Origin: an uncultured Gammaproteobacteria bacterium
GTDB taxonomy: Bacteria; Pseudomonadota; Gammaproteobacteria; Pseudomonadales; Pseudohongiellaceae
Length of the DNA stretch: 64,000 bases
Assembly: GCA_913060495.1 (NCBI GenBank)
Contig: CAJXRP010000005.1
Span: 62,001-126,000, forward strand
Reading direction: 5' to 3'
Made by a program: the position numbers and the translations under genes. Below, piece by piece: positions 49,549 through 57,902 of this stretch (positions are counted from its first letter, which is position 1; each line of letters starts with the position of its first letter). The notes under the pieces were generated by a model. It was not told the origin of the DNA. It ran no database searches and saw nothing but the letters and a program-made list of their open reading frames with translations.

Positions 49549-50223
49549 ATGAGCATGGCGGGTTGGCCACAGGGTGAGCGCCCCAGAGAGAAGCTATTGA
49601 ATAAGGGCGCTGCTAGCCTGTCTGACGCAGAGCTACTGGCCGTAATGCTGCAAACAGGCACCAGGGGCAGGACATCGCTGGATATTGCTAGAGACATGCT
49701 CAGCCGCTATGGAGGCCTAGTCGGTCTGTTGGCTGCAGATCGCGCTAGTCTAACTGAGAACCCGGGAATAGGTGCGGCTAAGGCTGCCCGTTTTGTGGCA
49801 ATGAAGGAATTGTCGCAGCGACATATGCTGGAGGATATCCAGTCGAAGGATATATTGACCAGTTCTCAAGCAACTAGAGACTACTTGCGTGCAAAATTTA
49901 GGGACTGTCAAAGCGAGATATTTAGTTGTCTATTCCTTAATAATCAACACCATGTTGTAAAATTGGAGGAACTGTTTCGTGGCACTATCGATGGAGCTGC
50001 TGTCTACCCCAGAGAAGTGGTAAAACGCTGCCTGCACCACAATGCGGCGGCGGTAATATTGGCTCACAACCATCCTTCTGGCATTGCGGAGCCGAGTCAG
50101 GCGGATATAGCTATAACCAACAAGCTGCGCGTTGCCTTGGATTTGATAGACGTGCGTGTTCTGGATCATCTAGTGATTGGTAACTCGATGGTGGTTTCAT
50201 TTGCTGAGCGTGGTCTGTTGTAA
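49549..50223 (+). CDS. radC: RadC family (JAB/MPN) protein
   Basis: RadC (UPF0758) has an N-terminal helix-hairpin-helix-like part (ERPREKLLNKGAASLSDAELLAVMLQTGTRG, read in parts) and a C-terminal JAB metallo-isopeptidase-like domain with the HxH-Pro motif LAHNHPSGIAEPSQADIAIT. Its biochemical role remains unclear despite the repair-related name. It is 224 aa. It is divergent from coaBC and lies upstream of rpmBG, the conserved arrangement in this group. Confidence 0.94.
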   Translation: MSMAGWPQGERPREKLLNKGAASLSDAELLAVMLQTGTRGRTSLDIARDMLSRYGGLVGLLAADRASLTENPGIGAAKAARFVAMKELSQRHMLEDIQSKDILTSSQATRDYLRAKFRDCQSEIFSCLFLNNQHHVVKLEELFRGTIDGAAVYPREVVKRCLHHNAAAVILAHNHPSGIAEPSQADIAITNKLRVALDLIDVRVLDHLVIGNSMVVSFAERGLL

Positions 50224-50325
50224 GGGGGCTGCCATTTGGTGCTAATTAGCTTCGTAGATGATCTGCATTGGCGCCAATGCTTTGCCGAGTCTAGCCTGCA
50301 CGAGTGGCCCGTAATCCTCATTATC

Positions 50326-50354
50326 TTGCTATTGGCAGATCGTTCTGGTATAAA
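50326..50354 (+). promoter_or_regulatory. Sigma70-type promoter for rpmB-rpmG
   Basis: TTGCTA (50326-50331) and TATAAA (50349-50354) are 17 bases apart, about 97 bases before rpmB, in an otherwise empty 227-base spacer after radC. Confidence 0.6.
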
Positions 50355-50450
50355 ACGCAGCTCTTTTTTGTGCCTAGCTCTCTGTTGAGCCTGAGCCCAA
50401 GAAATAGCTAAACAAGACAAGCAATTAGTTAACTGAAACGAGGCAGCAAA

Positions 50451-50687
50451 ATGTCCAGGGTCTGTATGGTAACGGGTAAGAAACCGGTTACAGGAAACAA
50501 CGTTTCCCACGCGAACAACAAAACACGACGTCGATTTTCGCCAAATATCCACTCTCACCGCTTTTGGGTGGAGTCTGAGAAGCGCTTTGTTAAGCTGCGC
50601 TTGTCTACAAAGGGCATGCGTATTATCGATAAGAATGGCATAGACGCAGTACTAGCGGATATTCGAAACAATGGCGTTCGCGTATAA
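50451..50687 (+). CDS. rpmB: 50S ribosomal protein L28
   Basis: L28 is a small basic protein of the large subunit. The 78-residue sequence begins [20 protein letters not shown] and contains [17 protein letters not shown] and [17 protein letters not shown], all typical, at full family length. It is preceded by ACGAGGCAGC as a ribosome site. rpmG follows 39 bases later, the universal rpmB-rpmG pair. Confidence 0.98.
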   Translation: MSRVCMVTGKKPVTGNNVSHANNKTRRRFSPNIHSHRFWVESEKRFVKLRLSTKGMRIIDKNGIDAVLADIRNNGVRV

Positions 50688-50726
50688 ACGCGTCAGAGCC
50701 AAGCTAGCAATAAATAGGCAACGATT

Positions 50727-50882
50727 ATGAGAGATAAGATTAAGCTGGTTTCAAGTGCCAAGACTGGTCACTACTACACCACTGACAAGAATAAGCGGAC
50801 TATGCCGGACAAGATGGAAATCAAGAAATTTGATCCAGTTGTTCGTAAGCACGTGGTCTACAAAGAATCTAAAATTAAGTAG
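50727..50882 (+). CDS. rpmG: 50S ribosomal protein L33
   Basis: A 51-residue basic protein, [20 protein letters not shown] at the start and [19 protein letters not shown] at the end, is L33. It has no zinc-binding Cys pairs, so it is the zinc-free type seen in many gammaproteobacteria. It lies directly after rpmB and is followed by a strong terminator. It is too short for most ORF listings but complete. Confidence 0.97.
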   Translation: MRDKIKLVSSAKTGHYYTTDKNKRTMPDKMEIKKFDPVVRKHVVYKESKIK

Positions 50883-50918
50883 AACCATTTTGGGATAGAG
50901 TTTCTATTCCCAGAATCG

Positions 50919-50956
50919 AAAAAGCCGGAGTTTTCAGATGAAAATTCCGGCTTTTT
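50919..50956 (+). terminator. Intrinsic terminator of rpmB-rpmG
   Basis: A 17-base stem (50919-50935 with 50940-50956, one G-U pair) with a 4-base loop ends in five T. A smaller inverted repeat (TGGGATAG/CTATTCCCA) lies just upstream at 50891-50912. Confidence 0.9.
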
Positions 50957-51063
50957 GTTGCCTGCATAATTTCGAATCAGGAATTCATTGCATAGAAATT
51001 GAAGAGGCGTGCTTTTAGATTAAGTACTCTTCCTCGACCAACGCTTCTGTGCATCCTCCAAGT

Positions 51064-52032
51064 TTATTTTCCTTTGCTAAGCCGTTTCGTTAATTTTTCT
51101 ACGCTGGCGACCAATTTCTTGTCTATAGCAAACTCCTTCTTTAGTTTTCCGACAGTCGTTGAAACGGTGCCATAACGCTTCAGTTTGAACAACTTGGCGA
51201 TTGACTGCAGAGTAACGGCCGAAAGCTCTTGACACAGATACATGGCAACCCAGCGCGGTACGTTCTTTGAGCCTGGGCCACGGGCGGCCTTATAAATACT
51301 TGTCTCAGAAACTTTAAACTCTTTAGCCACTGCGCTGATGATCTGTTTGCAAGAAGGCCTCCACTTAGCATTTGCTCCTCGCGAAACGCCGCGAGCAGAG
51401 GTAGCGGATTTCTTTTTCTGTGCAGCCTTTCGAAATTTGTCATCGCCGAGTAGTGAAGACAGGTTTTTCTTCCCATAAAAATGCGCAATTTCGTCGGTGA
51501 CACCTTGAGCGACCAATTTCTTGTAAGCTAATGGGCGCTTCGCAGCCACAGTGCGTAGTTGTTTAAGGGTTTCATCACGATTGAACCAAATGGGTGGCTT
51601 CGCCTTGCGGGTGAAATAGGTATAGCTGGACCAAGGATAGTTACTTAGCTCAGAGGCCTTCACTCGCGTATGTAGATAGCAGGATAGCGGGAGTAGGTAT
51701 TTCTCGGCTTGAACTAACACGGCTTTGTAACGGCCTCTGAAAAGCGAACCATCGCTGCCCTTCATTTTCTGATACTGCTGTGTGTATAGACCGTCGACCT
51801 GTCGCATGAAGCGACTAAGGTTCGCTTCGGGCGTCTTAACCACTAGATGATAGCTGTCTTTAAGTAAGCAGTAGGCATGCACTTCTACATTGAGTCGAGA
51901 ACAAGTCTCACTTAAACCTTCGAGAAATGCCTCATAGTACTTCGCAGAAGGAAACACACGCTGTTTATCGAGACCACGATTGGATACGTGATAAACAGCA
52001 TCGGGATATTCAATTCTCAGTGGTCTGGCCAT
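51064..52032 (-). CDS. RAYT-like Y1 transposase-family protein with DnaA domain IV-like C-terminus
   Basis: The N-terminal half is a Y1/HUH (REP-associated tyrosine transposase) domain: MARPLRIEYPDAVYHVSNRG, AYCLLKDSYHLVVKTPEANLS, SLFRGRYKAVLV, and Tyr119 in CYLHTRVKA at the nucleophile position. The usual HxH metal motif appears as Ser60-Tyr61-His62, so the first His is missing. Residues about 225-300 resemble DnaA domain IV (CKQIISAVAKEF, PRWVAMYLCQEL). At 322 aa it is longer than E. coli RayT. It is a single-copy gene between rpmG and cmoB, without visible terminal inverted repeats; whether it still cuts DNA is doubtful. Confidence 0.85.
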   Translation of the reverse strand: MARPLRIEYPDAVYHVSNRGLDKQRVFPSAKYYEAFLEGLSETCSRLNVEVHAYCLLKDSYHLVVKTPEANLSRFMRQVDGLYTQQYQKMKGSDGSLFRGRYKAVLVQAEKYLLPLSCYLHTRVKASELSNYPWSSYTYFTRKAKPPIWFNRDETLKQLRTVAAKRPLAYKKLVAQGVTDEIAHFYGKKNLSSLLGDDKFRKAAQKKKSATSARGVSRGANAKWRPSCKQIISAVAKEFKVSETSIYKAARGPGSKNVPRWVAMYLCQELSAVTLQSIAKLFKLKRYGTVSTTVGKLKKEFAIDKKLVASVEKLTKRLSKGK

Positions 52033-52069
52033 TTTTTTGTTCTCTTTATTATCAAGGATAGAATTAGAG

Positions 52070-52078
52070 CTGACCCTC
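52070..52078 (-). promoter_or_regulatory. GGGTCAG-type motif upstream of the RAYT-like gene
   Basis: On the minus strand GAGGGTCAG (52078 to 52070) lies 37 bases before the RAYT-like start and is followed by AT-rich DNA that leads into the gene. I recall GGGTCAG-type palindrome elements near genes of this family in other gammaproteobacteria. Here only one half is clear. It may be a recognition site remnant. Confidence 0.3.
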
Positions 52079-52168
52079 TCTGGGGCAGGCGTATAATTAG
52101 CGCAATTGCCCTAGCGCGTCAACAGTGTTGAGCTTGATAGATTAGAAATTCGTTCAAATGGGAAAATG

Positions 52169-52196
52169 CAGTGATAGACAGAGGAATGTGTCACTG
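52169..52196 (-). repeat. Inverted repeat downstream of cmoB
   Basis: CAGTGA (52169-52174) and TCACTG (52191-52196), with further pairing of ACA/TGT inside, lie in the 296-base spacer between cmoB and the RAYT-like gene. On the minus strand the hairpin is followed by CATTTTCC, a weak terminator tail. It could end the cmoAB transcript. The rest of the spacer shows no gene. Confidence 0.4.
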
Positions 52197-52328
52197 TAAA
52201 AGCAATGTTTTTTACTAATTGTTCCACCAGAAAAAGCGCTTCATGACCCCTTGAATAGCTGAGTGTTTCAGTATGGATTAGAAGCAAATAGGCAGGCTGT
52301 AGAAAGCCAAGTGTATTAGCAGTCGTAA

Positions 52329-53288
52329 CTAAAGGCGAATTGCTTTTACTACTACCCGCTTCGGAGCGGGGAGGCCTTCTATCGTGAGCTGGGGATTATT
52401 CGTATCCAGTGCATCTTCGAGAGAGTCAAAAGGCATCCATTCGGTTTTTCTTTGTTCATCAACTGCAGTAGTCGATTCGTCAATAACTGAAATTTGTTCC
52501 ATCCCGCAACGAGAAAGCCATTGTACTAAAGTGGGAATACTAGGGACGAACCACACATTTCCCATGCGCGCGTATTTTTTCTCAGGCGTTAGGCTGTAAC
52601 CTGCTTCACCATCGACACAGATAGATTCAATTATTAGTTCGCCTCCGGGTCGCAGACAACTTTTCAATTCTAAAATATGATCGATTGGCGAGCGCCGATG
52701 ATAGATTACCCCCATCGAAAATACCGTGTCGAAGTAGTTCAGTGATGAAGGCATTTGTTCTAGAGTGAGGGGGAGTACAAATAGTGGAGACTCAGCCGCG
52801 AAGTGTTTTAGTAGCCAGAATTGCGCAAGGTAGGCGATGTGCGGATCGATACCGATCACGAATTCGGCGCCTTCTTCTAACATACGAAACCCGTAGTAGC
52901 CGTTGCCACTTCCGACATCGAGGACACGGCGCGACTGAAGAGGCGAAATTTCTTTTTTGAGACGGTCCCATTTCAGATCGGATTGCCATTCTGTATCTAT
53001 ATCGATGCCGAAAACCTGAAACGGTCCCTTGCGCCAAGGTATAAATTTCAAGAGCTGCTCTCGCAGTTGAGCAAGAGCCTCCGGATCGCTATCGCTGGGG
53101 CAGCCGATTCTAACTTTATTACTAAAGTCTACTGAACTGGGCTGGATCTGGGGCAGTTCAGATAGTAATTTCCGCCATTTAGGAAAATCGCCGTAGCGAA
53201 TTTTTCCCAGATATTCTTCCGTGGTAAAGGGAAGTAGTGCTTCCAGCGGTGATTCATTAATCAGTTCTTGCAGAGGTTTCAGGTTCAT
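52329..53288 (-). CDS. cmoB: tRNA U34 carboxymethyltransferase CmoB
   Basis: CmoB transfers the carboxymethyl group of carboxy-SAM to 5-hydroxyuridine-34 of tRNA, giving cmo5U. The SAM-fold motif is RVLDVGSGNGYYGFRMLEEGA, followed by GVIYHRRSPIDHILELKSCLRPGGELI and the YARMGNVWFVPS segment, all conserved. KWRKLLSELPQIQPS is the family N-terminal part. It is 319 aa. It starts 6 bases after cmoA stops, so both enzymes of the pathway come from one transcript. Confidence 0.96.
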   Translation of the reverse strand: MNLKPLQELINESPLEALLPFTTEEYLGKIRYGDFPKWRKLLSELPQIQPSSVDFSNKVRIGCPSDSDPEALAQLREQLLKFIPWRKGPFQVFGIDIDTEWQSDLKWDRLKKEISPLQSRRVLDVGSGNGYYGFRMLEEGAEFVIGIDPHIAYLAQFWLLKHFAAESPLFVLPLTLEQMPSSLNYFDTVFSMGVIYHRRSPIDHILELKSCLRPGGELIIESICVDGEAGYSLTPEKKYARMGNVWFVPSIPTLVQWLSRCGMEQISVIDESTTAVDEQRKTEWMPFDSLEDALDTNNPQLTIEGLPAPKRVVVKAIRL

Positions 53289-53294
53289 AAGGCT

Positions 53295-54035
53295 CTACTT
53301 GAAGGCAACCATTGAGGCAAAGTTAAAACACTGGAACCAGACATCGACAGATTGGAAACCAATCTTCTGAAGACGGTTTCGGTGGACGTCTAGGGTCTCT
53401 GGGAGCAAGACTTTCTCTAATGCCGCTCTTTTCTGACTAATCTCCAATTTGCTGTAGCCCATGTTCTCTTTAAAGCTGTGGTACATCTCAATAAACAATT
53501 GATTGAGCTTTTCATCAGGAAAGGTAATTTTTTCTGAAATGATCAATACGCCTCCAGGTTTCATCCCTGCGTATATTTTGCTTAATAAAGATACGCGCTC
53601 TGCAAGAGGGATGAACTGAAGAGTAAAATTCAGCACCACAACAGACGCATCTGTTATCTCTGAGTCGCAAAGGTCTTCGCAGCGACATTCAATCTTGCTG
53701 GCGAATCGTGGCAAACCATCGAGTTTAGTTTGCAGGCGGTCGATCATGGCGGCTGAATTGTCGATCGCAATTGTAGAGAAGTCTTGGCACTTTACTCGAT
53801 CCACAGCGGCCAGAGTGGCACCACCTAGGCTACAACCGAGGTCATAGATTCGGCTCTGTTCTTGACAGTACTCCTCTGCTAGCCCGCCAATCATGGCGAT
53901 AATCGTGCTATAGCCCGGAACCGATCGATTGATCATGTCCTCAAAAACGGAGGCGACTTTTTCGTCAAAAACAAAGTCACCCGGAAGTTTCGTATTTGCG
54001 AATATTCGATCTTTGCTCTGGATGGGTTCGGTCAT
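53295..54035 (-). CDS. cmoA: Carboxy-S-adenosyl-L-methionine synthase CmoA
   Basis: CmoA makes carboxy-SAM from SAM and prephenate for CmoB. The protein (246 aa) has FVFDEKVASVFEDMINRSVPGYSTI near the N-terminus, the SAM motif YDLGCSLGGATLAA, and FTLQFIPLAERVSLL; all match the CmoA family. It heads the cmoA-cmoB unit and is divergent from the methyltransferase gene at 54242. Confidence 0.96.
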   Translation of the reverse strand: MTEPIQSKDRIFANTKLPGDFVFDEKVASVFEDMINRSVPGYSTIIAMIGGLAEEYCQEQSRIYDLGCSLGGATLAAVDRVKCQDFSTIAIDNSAAMIDRLQTKLDGLPRFASKIECRCEDLCDSEITDASVVVLNFTLQFIPLAERVSLLSKIYAGMKPGGVLIISEKITFPDEKLNQLFIEMYHSFKENMGYSKLEISQKRAALEKVLLPETLDVHRNRLQKIGFQSVDVWFQCFNFASMVAFK

Positions 54036-54241
54036 TGCGAGTTACTTAGTGCGTGTCTGTTTGAGAATTGAATTGTATGACTTGGATTAGTTGAGTATGC
54101 GTCTTGTCATTCTACGCAGGCCTTGGCGGTAACTCGAATGGTATTCGAGCTACTTTCCATTCCTGCTGTCTATCTCATGCTATCCAGTGCATTATTCGGT
54201 TAACTATATCTTATTTTGACTCGTGTATTATCCTGCTATTC

Positions 54242-54808
54242 ATGTCTCATTCAAACGCTAATGCTTCCCCATTTCTTGTAGAGAATTCTGCTTTGTTCGA
54301 CAAGCTGGCTATTGAGAATGGCGCCTTGGATCTCGCCTGCGGCAAAGGAAGAAACGGATTATTTTTGCTTAGCCATAATGTTCCGGTACTATTTGCAGAT
54401 AATAATGAAGCCCATCTACAATCCATACCCCATGAGTTTGAGTCAGCAGGGATTGGCGCCAAGAAAAGCGCTTGTTGGTTGATAGATTTTGAGGCTGAAG
54501 TGAGTGAGGGCAGAAACCCCCTAGTTGGCAAAAGTTTTGATGCAGTCATAGTGTTTAACTATCTGCACAGACCGCTTTTCCCTTTCATTCGAGAGGCGAT
54601 TAGGCCAGGTGGGTTAATTGTCTATGAGACATTTACCGTAGAACAGAAGCGTTTTGGCAGGCCGAGTAATCCAGATTTTCTCCTGCAACCCGGCGAGTTG
54701 TGTGAGGCGTTTGCAGGATGGGAGCTTATCAAAAGCTTTGAGGGTGTGGTCTCTAGTCCAGACAGGGCGATAGCAAGATTAATAGCCAGAAAGCAGGCTA
54801 AACAGTGA
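54242..54808 (+). CDS. TehB-like class I SAM-dependent methyltransferase
   Basis: The 188-residue protein has SAM motif LDLACGKGRNGLFLL at about residues 28-42, then VLFADNNEAHLQSI and the post-motif RPGGLIVYETFTVEQKRFGRPSNPDFLLQPGEL, which resembles TehB/small thiol or tellurite methyltransferases. I chose ATG 54242; an upstream ATG at 54104 adds 46 hydrophobic residues unlike the family. No clear ribosome site is seen. The stop overlaps the start of the next gene by 4 bases, so the two are coupled. Substrate unknown. Confidence 0.8.
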   Translation: MSHSNANASPFLVENSALFDKLAIENGALDLACGKGRNGLFLLSHNVPVLFADNNEAHLQSIPHEFESAGIGAKKSACWLIDFEAEVSEGRNPLVGKSFDAVIVFNYLHRPLFPFIREAIRPGGLIVYETFTVEQKRFGRPSNPDFLLQPGELCEAFAGWELIKSFEGVVSSPDRAIARLIARKQAKQ

Positions 54809-55554
54809 GTTTAAGAAATCTAATGAGCAAGGCAAAAATACTACCCCTAAATTTTGGTGGCAGAAGTAAGGTTCTGAAGCGGCCTTATGAGTGCGAGATT
54901 TTGCGCAGCAAGCGAAAGACTCTAGCTTTGTACGTTAAGCAGCAGAAAGTAGTCGTTCGCTGCCCCCTCCGAGCATCTAGACTGGAGGTCGAGGAGTTCA
55001 TTAGCTCTAACCACGACTGGATTGAGGGTAGGCTATTCGAAGAATCTTTGCGTGAGAAGCAGGCATTGAGAATTGAGAAAGGCGCTACGATTTTCTATCG
55101 GGCCCGAGAACTGACAATAGTCTTCAAGGAAGGGCGCAAGCAGCGAGTAATGGTAGTTGGTGATGAATTTATTATTCAAGGTCATAAGCTGACCTCAGCC
55201 AAAGCGAAGATACAGGTAGAAGATTTCCTAATCGATAAGGCCAGTGAATATATCTTGCCCAGAGCCCGAGGCTTAGCTCGCCATCTAGGTGTCGAACACA
55301 AAATTACTGAAATTAAGCTTAGAAAGACCAAGTCCAAGTGGGGGCATTGCACGTCAACGGGAGTCCTGCAGTACAACTGGCTGATTATGTTGGCGCCTTA
55401 TAGCATTATCGATTACATGATCACCCATGAGGTTTGCCACCTATTGCACATGGATCATTCGCAGCGATTCTGGAATCGGGTTGAATCAGTTTGCCCCGAT
55501 TGCGACCACTATATCGATTGGCTAAAAGAGCACGAGCATCGACTCTGGTTCTAG
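54805..55554 (+). CDS. YgjP-like (M48/SprT-type) zinc metallopeptidase
   Basis: The 249-residue protein carries the zinc-binding HEVCHLLHMDHS motif (HExxH plus third ligand) near residues 209-220 and KSKWGHCTSTGVLQYNWLIMLAP upstream, characteristic of the YgjP (DUF45) family. The N-terminal part is a basic beta-rich region (RSKRKTLALYVKQQKVVVRCP). Its substrate is not known. It begins with GTG in a GTGA overlap with the methyltransferase gene, and converges with trmB, 4 bases away. Confidence 0.88.
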   Translation: MSLRNLMSKAKILPLNFGGRSKVLKRPYECEILRSKRKTLALYVKQQKVVVRCPLRASRLEVEEFISSNHDWIEGRLFEESLREKQALRIEKGATIFYRARELTIVFKEGRKQRVMVVGDEFIIQGHKLTSAKAKIQVEDFLIDKASEYILPRARGLARHLGVEHKITEIKLRKTKSKWGHCTSTGVLQYNWLIMLAPYSIIDYMITHEVCHLLHMDHSQRFWNRVESVCPDCDHYIDWLKEHEHRLWF

Positions 55555-55558
55555 CTTA

Positions 55559-56251
55559 TTACTTAGCTCGAAACCGTAAGTCCCATACTCCGTGACCTAG
55601 CCGTTGTCCTCGTTTCTCGAATTTTGTAACGGGCCTTTCTGGCTCCGGCCAGTAGTTTTGTGAACCCAAAAGATTCTCTAAGCGAGGGTTTGCCTCTAGA
55701 ACTTCCATCATGTGCTCGGCATAGGCCTGCCAGTCTGTTGCGAAATGAAGCTCAGCAGCGGTATTTAATTTCCTCAGCAGTAATTCGATAAATTCTGGTT
55801 GCACTAGGCGCCGCTTATTGTGTCGCTTCTTGTGCCAAGGGTCGGGAAAGAATAGTAGTAGCCTGTCGATGCAGTGATCGGGTAATCCAGTCTCCAAGAT
55901 TTCTCTGGCATCGTGGCAGATTAGTTTGATGTTTGTGAGCTGATTGTCTGCGATGCCATTCAAGAGTTTCCCGACACCTGGCTGATGCACTTCGATTCCC
56001 AAGAAGTTCTGATTAGGGCTTTGCTTGGCCATCTCCAGCAGTGAGTCCCCCATCCCGAATCCAATTTCTACTGTTAGTTTCTGCGGCTTCTCAAACAGCG
56101 TATTAGGATCTAGAGGTTCCCTGTTGAATTCGACGACGTACTTCGCCCAGTAGTTTTCGATCGCATTGCGTTGTGCATCGGTCAGTCGTCCAGAGCGAAT
56201 AACATAGCTGCGGATTGGTCTTTTGCTTTCGTCTGGTATTGAATTGGACAC
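55559..56251 (-). CDS. trmB: tRNA (guanine46-N7)-methyltransferase TrmB
   Basis: TrmB methylates G46 in the variable loop of tRNAs. The family motifs are present: VEIGFGMGDSLLEMA, FLGIEVHQPGVGKLL, LLFFPDPWHKKRHNKRRLVQPEF and ATDWQAYAEHM. It is 230 aa and starts with GTG at 56251. It lies next to DUF423 upstream (43 bases) on the same strand. Confidence 0.96.
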   Translation of the reverse strand: MSNSIPDESKRPIRSYVIRSGRLTDAQRNAIENYWAKYVVEFNREPLDPNTLFEKPQKLTVEIGFGMGDSLLEMAKQSPNQNFLGIEVHQPGVGKLLNGIADNQLTNIKLICHDAREILETGLPDHCIDRLLLFFPDPWHKKRHNKRRLVQPEFIELLLRKLNTAAELHFATDWQAYAEHMMEVLEANPRLENLLGSQNYWPEPERPVTKFEKRGQRLGHGVWDLRFRAK

Positions 56252-56294
56252 AGGAATGTATTGGCTCTCTAATTTGTTGTTTCAGCTGCGAAGT

Positions 56295-56678
56295 CTAGCT
56301 GGGGAACTGCTGCTTTGCGGCAAACCAGACTATGAGTGCCCAAGAGATTAGGAAGCAGATACCGCCTAATGGGGTAATCGCACCAAGCCATCGTATTCCA
56401 GTAATGCTTAGCAGATACAGGCTGCCGGAAAATAGCACAATGCCAGCCAGCATTAAGTAGGCACTGATGCGCAGTAGATTCGTTGCCGGAAAATTAATCA
56501 TCATCAAACCGGTGCCAAACAGGGCGAGTGCATGATACATATGATATTGCACGCCGGTTTGAAAAGTATGCAGTAGTTCTGGGCTTAGTCTATCGCGCAA
56601 CATGTGTGATGCGAATGCGCCGAGTGACACGGCTAAGAAGCCGTTTACTCCGGCTAGCATGATAATAAGATTGCTCAT
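56295..56678 (-). CDS. DUF423 family inner-membrane protein (YgdD-like)
   Basis: The 127-residue protein has four membrane helices and the DUF423 hallmarks GAFASHML at residues 20-27, TFQTGVQYHMYHALALFG, and LFSGSLYLLSITGIRWLGAITPLGGICFLISW (read in parts). The function of the family is not established. It is located between rpoH and trmB on the minus strand and is probably co-transcribed with trmB; the rpoH terminator lies upstream. Confidence 0.92.
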   Translation of the reverse strand: MSNLIIMLAGVNGFLAVSLGAFASHMLRDRLSPELLHTFQTGVQYHMYHALALFGTGLMMINFPATNLLRISAYLMLAGIVLFSGSLYLLSITGIRWLGAITPLGGICFLISWALIVWFAAKQQFPS

Positions 56679-56729
56679 GGTGATTCGTGCTCAGTGATTT
56701 AAGAGGCGACAGGTCAAATTGAAGTCAAA

Positions 56730-56757
56730 AAAAAGCCGCGAAAACTCGCGGCTTTTT
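56730..56757 (-). terminator. Intrinsic terminator of rpoH
   Basis: A perfect 12-base stem (56730-56741 with 56746-56757) with a 4-base loop is followed on the minus strand by a run of T, 13 bases after rpoH stops. It insulates the DUF423-trmB unit from rpoH. Confidence 0.92.
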
Positions 56758-56769
56758 GCTGTTCATTGC

Positions 56770-57630
56770 CTAAGCTGCCATTTTTGCTTTGATTTTATTC
56801 ATCGCATTTTTTTCGAGTTGGCGAATTCGCTCAGCAGAAATACCATAGCGATCGGCTAACTCATGCAGCGTAGCTTTGTTATCACTCAACCAACGGCTAT
56901 TTAAGATGTCTTTACTGCGATCATCTAGTTCAGACATGGCAGAGTGCAGGCTATTATTCGTTACTTCTTCCCATTGCGCATCTTCAACGTTGGTAGCGAG
57001 ATCAGATGCCTGATCTTCTAAGTAGTAAGCCGGTGCTTTGTAGGCTGCCTCATCGTCACTGTCTGAATCGGCATCGAAGGCGGCGTCATAAGATGCCATT
57101 CTTCCTTCCATCTGCCTAACGACTTTGGCATCAACACCAAGATCCTGTGCCATTGCTTCGGCTTCTTCATTATTCAACCAGCCAAGACGCTTTTTAGAGC
57201 TGCGTAGATTGAAGAATAATTTGCGCTGCGCTTTGGTGGTGGCGATTTTGACAATACGCCAGTTGCGCAGAATGTATTCATGCATCTCGGCTTTGATCCA
57301 ATGCACGGCAAAGGAAACTAGACGAACACCTACTTCTGGATTGAATCGCTTAACGGCCTTCATCAGGCCAACGTTACCTTCCTGAATCAAATCAGCCTGG
57401 GATAGGCCATAACCGGAATATGTTTTGGACATGTGCACGACGAAGCGCAGGTGGGCAAGAACCAGTTGTCTGGCTGCGTCCACGTTATCTTCGTAGTAGT
57501 ACTGCTTGGCAAGTTCAAGTTCCTGCTCAGGCGTCAGCATAGCGATGCTATTAACCGACGAGATATAGGCAGTTAAATCCTGACCCGGAGTTGTGGGGTC
57601 GAAAACTTGTAAACTGTTAGCTGTGCTCAT
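56770..57630 (-). CDS. rpoH: RNA polymerase sigma-32 factor RpoH
   Basis: RpoH directs transcription of heat-shock genes. It has the sigma70-family regions: region 2 ([37 protein letters not shown], read in parts), the RpoH box QRKLFFNLR that binds core polymerase and is diagnostic, and region 4 ([24 protein letters not shown]). It is 286 aa, the E. coli size being 284. It lies downstream of ftsYEX with a 272-base spacer that should hold its own promoters. Confidence 0.97.
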   Translation of the reverse strand: MSTANSLQVFDPTTPGQDLTAYISSVNSIAMLTPEQELELAKQYYYEDNVDAARQLVLAHLRFVVHMSKTYSGYGLSQADLIQEGNVGLMKAVKRFNPEVGVRLVSFAVHWIKAEMHEYILRNWRIVKIATTKAQRKLFFNLRSSKKRLGWLNNEEAEAMAQDLGVDAKVVRQMEGRMASYDAAFDADSDSDDEAAYKAPAYYLEDQASDLATNVEDAQWEEVTNNSLHSAMSELDDRSKDILNSRWLSDNKATLHELADRYGISAERIRQLEKNAMNKIKAKMAA

Positions 57631-57902
57631 TTATGTTCACTCTTATTTGGATAATTCGAAATCTACAATAGATTACGAATTGATAGCCCATTTTAGCATT
57701 CAAACTATCCTTCCGCCAATAATACCGTTTCTCTAAACGCCCATGATTACGGGACTTCGCGGAGGTTTCGGCGCTAAATTCGTTGGCGCCAAGCCAATAT
57801 TTTTGAAAAAGCATTGAAACTAAAGCTTAGAACTACTCTATACATTGGTCTGTATTTTAGTATTTCAAGGCAGCGAAGAAGAAATATTGCAGTGCCGGGG
57901 CG

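Noticed and set aside
54104..54241. N-terminal extension of the TehB-like methyltransferase
   Set aside because: The extra 46 residues are Cys/Ile/Ser-rich and unlike the family; ATG 54242 fits better.
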